Assembly (NCBI GenBank): GCA_016795065.1
Contig: JAEUIU010000016.1
Coordinates: 1-64,000 of the forward strand
DNA: 64,000 nt
Reading direction: 5' to 3'
From: Phycisphaerae bacterium
GTDB taxonomy: Bacteria; Planctomycetota; Phycisphaerae; Phycisphaerales; SM1A02
Shown: positions 61,156-64,000 of the stretch, one piece after another
How positions within the stretch are numbered: position 1 is the first letter of the stretch
How the letters are laid out: each line of letters starts with the position of its first letter
Notes under the pieces: generated by a model
Databases searched by the model: none
What the model saw: only the letters and a program-made list of their open reading frames with translations
What the model was told of the DNA's origin: nothing
Program-made: the position numbers and the translations under genes

Positions 61156-62793
61156 TCAGGCCTCGGTGTTCTTGAGGAGCGGGAAGAGAATGACGTCGCG
61201 GATCGAAGGTGAATCGGTGAGAAGCATGACCAGCCGATCGACGCCAAGGCCCATCCCCCCCGCCGGCGGCATGCCGACCTCAAGCGACTCGAGGAAGTCA
61301 TGATCGAGGGTGCGGAAGGTGCTTTCCTCGTCGTCGGCGCCGCGAAGCTGTTCGGTGAACTTCGCACGCTGGATATCGGGGTCGTTCAGCTCGCTGTACG
61401 CCGGCCCGACCTCCATACCGCCGATGAAGAGGTCCCACCGGTCACAAAGCACTGGGTTGCTGCGCGAGGGACGGGTGAGGGGCGAAATCGCGCTCGGATA
61501 GTCCAATACAAAGGTCGGCCGCTCGGGATTGAGGAGCGGTTCGGCGACCTCCTCGAAGACCTCGTTGACGACCAGCCAGTCGTCGAGCTTCGCCTCGTCC
61601 TTCACGTGGATCTCCCGGGCCTTCGCCCGGACCTTCGCCATGTCAGCCATGGGGAAGCCGCAGGCCCGCTCGAAGAGCTCGGCATAGCGGACTCGCTCAA
61701 AGGGCTTGCGATAGTCGATCCGCATCGAGCCAAACGGGATCACCGGGGCGGTCTCGCTGCCGCCGACCTCAAGTCCGGCGGCACTCCGATCGCGCCATTG
61801 CTGGCAGGCCAGCGCGTAGACGAGGCCTTCGACGAGTTCCAGCATCGTCATGTAGTCGCCGAAGGCCTGGTAGGCCTCCATCGCGGTGAACTCGGGATTG
61901 TGGCTCCGGTCGACGCCTTCGTTTCGGAAGTTGCGGTTGATCTCGAAGACCTTCGACATGCCGCCGACGAGCAACCGCTTGAGGTAGAGCTCCGGCGCGA
62001 TGCGCATGAAGAGCGTCATGTCGAGGGCGTTGTGATGCGTCGTAAAGGGTCTCGCCGCGGCGCCGCCGGCGATCGGCTGCATCATCGGCGTCTCGACCTC
62101 GAGATAGCCCTGCGTCTCCATGTAGCGGCGAATGCCGGAGACGATGCGCGACCGCGCCTCGAAGGTGCGGATCACCTCGGGGTTGGAGTACATGTCGACG
62201 TAACGCTTGCGGTAGCGGATCTCAGGATCGGTCAGGCCGTGCCACTTCTCCGGCGGCGGTGCGACTGACTTCGAGTGCATCTCGAGGCGCGAGGCCCAGA
62301 CGCAGATCTCGCCGGTCTTGGTACGCCCGATCGGTCCCTCTGCGACGACGATATCGCCGTAGTCGAGTTGCTTGGCCAGGGTGAACTCGCCTTCGGAGGG
62401 CATGTTGCCCTTCGAGAGCGTCACCTGAAGGTCGCCGCTGGCATCGCGCAACCGGATGAAGACAAGCTTGCCGATGTCGCGGTGCTGGACGAGGCGGCCA
62501 GCGACCTTCGCCTTCGGTCGGCCATCGATCGTGACCTGGGTCGGATCGGCCTTTCGCTTCGCCTCGGCGGCCTCAAATTCGGCGCTGGCGGTCTCGCTGT
62601 GCAGGGCGCGTGCGGCGGCCAGGCTCATCAGCCCATCCACGCGTTGGCCGTAGGGTTCGATCCCGAGTTCGGCGCGATGCTTGCGGAGCTTCTCCCGACG
62701 GGCTGCAATGAGGTCTGAACCGTCGGAGGGAGGCGCCGAATCGGGCTGCGAAGGGGACGGGGGGACGGTCACTGGGTTCTCCGCGGGCGGCAT
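61156..62793 (-). CDS. lysS: Lysine-tRNA ligase, class II
   Basis: The 545-residue enzyme has an N-terminal OB domain (VAGRLVQHRDIGKLVFIRLR) and class II motifs: NRNFRNEGVDRSHNPEFTAM, the lysine-site IPFGSMRIDYRKPF and the end GGMGLGVDRLVMLLTDSPSI. It charges tRNA-Lys. The start is unclear because the frame is open upstream to 63102; ATG 62793 gives a short Pro/Ser-rich lead before DLIAARREKLRKH. The farther-upstream frame encodes the tandem-repeat region and is unlikely to be translated. Confidence 0.94.
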   Translation of the reverse strand: MPPAENPVTVPPSPSQPDSAPPSDGSDLIAARREKLRKHRAELGIEPYGQRVDGLMSLAAARALHSETASAEFEAAEAKRKADPTQVTIDGRPKAKVAGRLVQHRDIGKLVFIRLRDASGDLQVTLSKGNMPSEGEFTLAKQLDYGDIVVAEGPIGRTKTGEICVWASRLEMHSKSVAPPPEKWHGLTDPEIRYRKRYVDMYSNPEVIRTFEARSRIVSGIRRYMETQGYLEVETPMMQPIAGGAAARPFTTHHNALDMTLFMRIAPELYLKRLLVGGMSKVFEINRNFRNEGVDRSHNPEFTAMEAYQAFGDYMTMLELVEGLVYALACQQWRDRSAAGLEVGGSETAPVIPFGSMRIDYRKPFERVRYAELFERACGFPMADMAKVRAKAREIHVKDEAKLDDWLVVNEVFEEVAEPLLNPERPTFVLDYPSAISPLTRPSRSNPVLCDRWDLFIGGMEVGPAYSELNDPDIQRAKFTEQLRGADDEESTFRTLDHDFLESLEVGMPPAGGMGLGVDRLVMLLTDSPSIRDVILFPLLKNTEA

Positions 62794-62974
62794 GACAGGT
62801 GTTGGAGGCGGCGGACGAAGCAATACAGAGCCCTGTTGGGTGCTCGCTTCGACGAAAGCTCGCCTCATATAGGAAGACGTTCGGACGACGACGATCGGCG
62901 ATGGTACCCTTTTCGCCTTTGCCCTTTGGGTTCTCAACGCGTTCTTGGCGACGTTCGGGATGGCGTACTTGATC

Positions 62975-63034
62975 CTGTTCTGGGTCCAGTCCTGGGTCCT
63001 GTCCTGGGTCCTGTTCTGGACGCTGTCCCGGGCC
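62975..63034. repeat. Five tandem 12-bp units before pfkA
   Basis: Units such as CTGTCCTGGGTC and CTGTTCTGGGTC repeat five times with small changes in the lysS-pfkA spacer. The array lies 55 bp before the pfkA start and has no gene. Confidence 0.9.
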
Positions 63035-63089
63035 ACGCATTGTCCCTGACCCTGAGCGGCGTGATTCGCATTCCTAGGCCTGGATCTCC

Positions 63090-64000
63090 ATGACACCCCC
63101 ATCTGCCATTCGCCGCGTCGGAGTACTGACCGGCGGCGGCGACTGCCCCGGCCTCAACGCCGTGATCCGAGCGGTTACGAAGACCGCCATTCGAATGCAC
63201 GGCATCGAGGTCATCGGCATTGAGGACGGCTTCCTCGGCCTGATCGAGAACCGGACCCGTCCCCTTACCTTCAAGGACGTCTCGGGCATCCTCACTCGCG
63301 GCGGCACCGTGCTGGGTAGCCACAACAAGGCCAACCCCAGTCGCTACTGCGTCGGCCATGATGGGCACGGGCAACCGATCTTCCGCGACGTCACCGAACG
63401 CTGCATCGACACCTGCGTCCGGAACCGCCTCGACGCGATCATCGTCATCGGTGGCGACGGCACGATGGCTTGTGCTGCACCACTGGTGCGGGCAGGAGTC
63501 AACATCATTGGGGTCCCCAAGACCATCGATAACGACCTCGTCGGCACCGAAATCACCTTCGGCTTCCTCACCGCCGTCGCGACCGCAACGGACGCCCTCG
63601 ACCGGCTCCACTCCACCGCCGACAGCCATCACCGCGTGATGGTCTGCGAAGTCATGGGCCGAAACGCCGGCTGGATCGCCCTCCATTCCGGCGTGGCCAG
63701 CGGCTCGGACGTGATCCTCCTGCCGGAGATCGCCTTCGACCTCGATGTCGTCAGCGACTACATCCGTTCGCGAATGCGAAGCGGACCCGGGTTTGCGATC
63801 GTGGTGGTCGCGGAGGGGGCCAAGCCCGCTGGCGGCCATCAGATCATCGCCCGCCATGACCCGACGAGCCCCGATCCGGTGAGACTGGGCGGCATTGGCC
63901 ATCTGGTCGCCCAGGAGATCGAGAAGCGGACCGGCGCGGAGACCCGCACCACCGTTCTTGGGCACATTCAGCGTGGCGGCCCGCCGATCGCGGCCGACCG
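63090..64000 (+). CDS. pfkA: 6-phosphofructokinase, 3' end cut by the window
   Basis: ATG 63090 begins MTPPSAIRRVGVLTGGGDCP. The ATP-site GGDGT (in VIGGDGTMACAAPL), the substrate motif PKTIDND, MGRNAGWIALHSG and a last visible GHIQRGGPP all match the family. It phosphorylates fructose 6-phosphate in glycolysis. The pair Gly in GGDGT with Lys in PKTIDND is a mix found in the third (mixed) PFK group, so ATP or pyrophosphate dependence cannot be fixed from sequence alone. About 304 codons are visible and the C-terminus lies outside. Confidence 0.92.
   Translation, partial: MTPPSAIRRVGVLTGGGDCPGLNAVIRAVTKTAIRMHGIEVIGIEDGFLGLIENRTRPLTFKDVSGILTRGGTVLGSHNKANPSRYCVGHDGHGQPIFRDVTERCIDTCVRNRLDAIIVIGGDGTMACAAPLVRAGVNIIGVPKTIDNDLVGTEITFGFLTAVATATDALDRLHSTADSHHRVMVCEVMGRNAGWIALHSGVASGSDVILLPEIAFDLDVVSDYIRSRMRSGPGFAIVVVAEGAKPAGGHQIIARHDPTSPDPVRLGGIGHLVAQEIEKRTGAETRTTVLGHIQRGGPPIAAD

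Noticed and set aside
62794-63102. LysS extension reading the 12-bp repeat as a protein repeat
   Set aside because: The extension is unlike any LysS and crosses the divergent control region of pfkA.

Overview
The window looks like the chromosome of a planctomycete of the class Phycisphaerae. It is GC-rich. It encodes four dockerin-like calcium-loop regions of the type GDxxxDGxVDxADLAxLLGxWG (three in intact secreted proteins, one a fragment), which are typical of that class. Its ribosomal operon lacks rpsD, rpmD and adk at their usual places. No complete rRNA or tRNA gene was found, so the assignment rests on protein content and is an inference.

Layout. (1) 1-6.6 kb, plus strand: arginine cluster argB(partial)-argF-argG-argH-argJ. 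ArgH carries a C-terminal acetyltransferase domain, and three spacers hold a related inverted-repeat element. (2) 6.8-12.9 kb: secreted and envelope genes, including a metallo-beta-lactamase-fold dockerin protein, a membrane PP2C/SpoIIE phosphatase, a lipoprotein and a dockerin-bearing metallophosphoesterase. (3) 13.1-20.3 kb: an accessory island. An HUH/Y1 transposase lies in an element whose two ends carry inverted copies of a short motif (TTTTGGACAnCCACATT). Further copies of that motif alternate with small unrelated genes: SRPBCC-ArsR, two unknown proteins, a one-helix membrane peptide and a toxin/immunity-like pair. The zone ends with a 3' fragment of tRNA-Gly(GCC) before pheS. (4) 20.4-35.3 kb: pheS, a trehalose-phosphatase/GH15 fusion, an FG-GAP dockerin protein, small envelope proteins, a three-gene two-component operon, a frameshifted glycine-zipper gene and pnuC-nadR. 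(5) 35.4-52.8 kb, minus strand: one long S10-spc-alpha operon from rpsJ to rplQ, with a promoter candidate ahead of rpsJ and a strong terminator after rplQ. (6) 53-64 kb: exported proteins, a glycosyltransferase, a BshC-like protein, a YhaM-like nuclease, nnrD, a transglutaminase-like protein, lysS and a partial pfkA.

How the parts work together. The arg genes cover acetylglutamate phosphorylation through to arginine, with acetyl recycling by ArgJ and a probable NAGS domain on ArgH. pnuC-nadR is a complete nicotinamide-riboside salvage route to NAD, and nnrD repairs damaged NAD(P)H. The ribosomal operon has several odd proteins: S14 and L36 without their zinc ligands, L4 with a cysteine-rich tail, S5 with an RGG-rich tail, L5 with a long basic head and L2 with a changed conserved loop. 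The most unusual region is the 13-20 kb array, where repeat and gene alternate as in a cassette array but next to an HUH transposase rather than an integrase.
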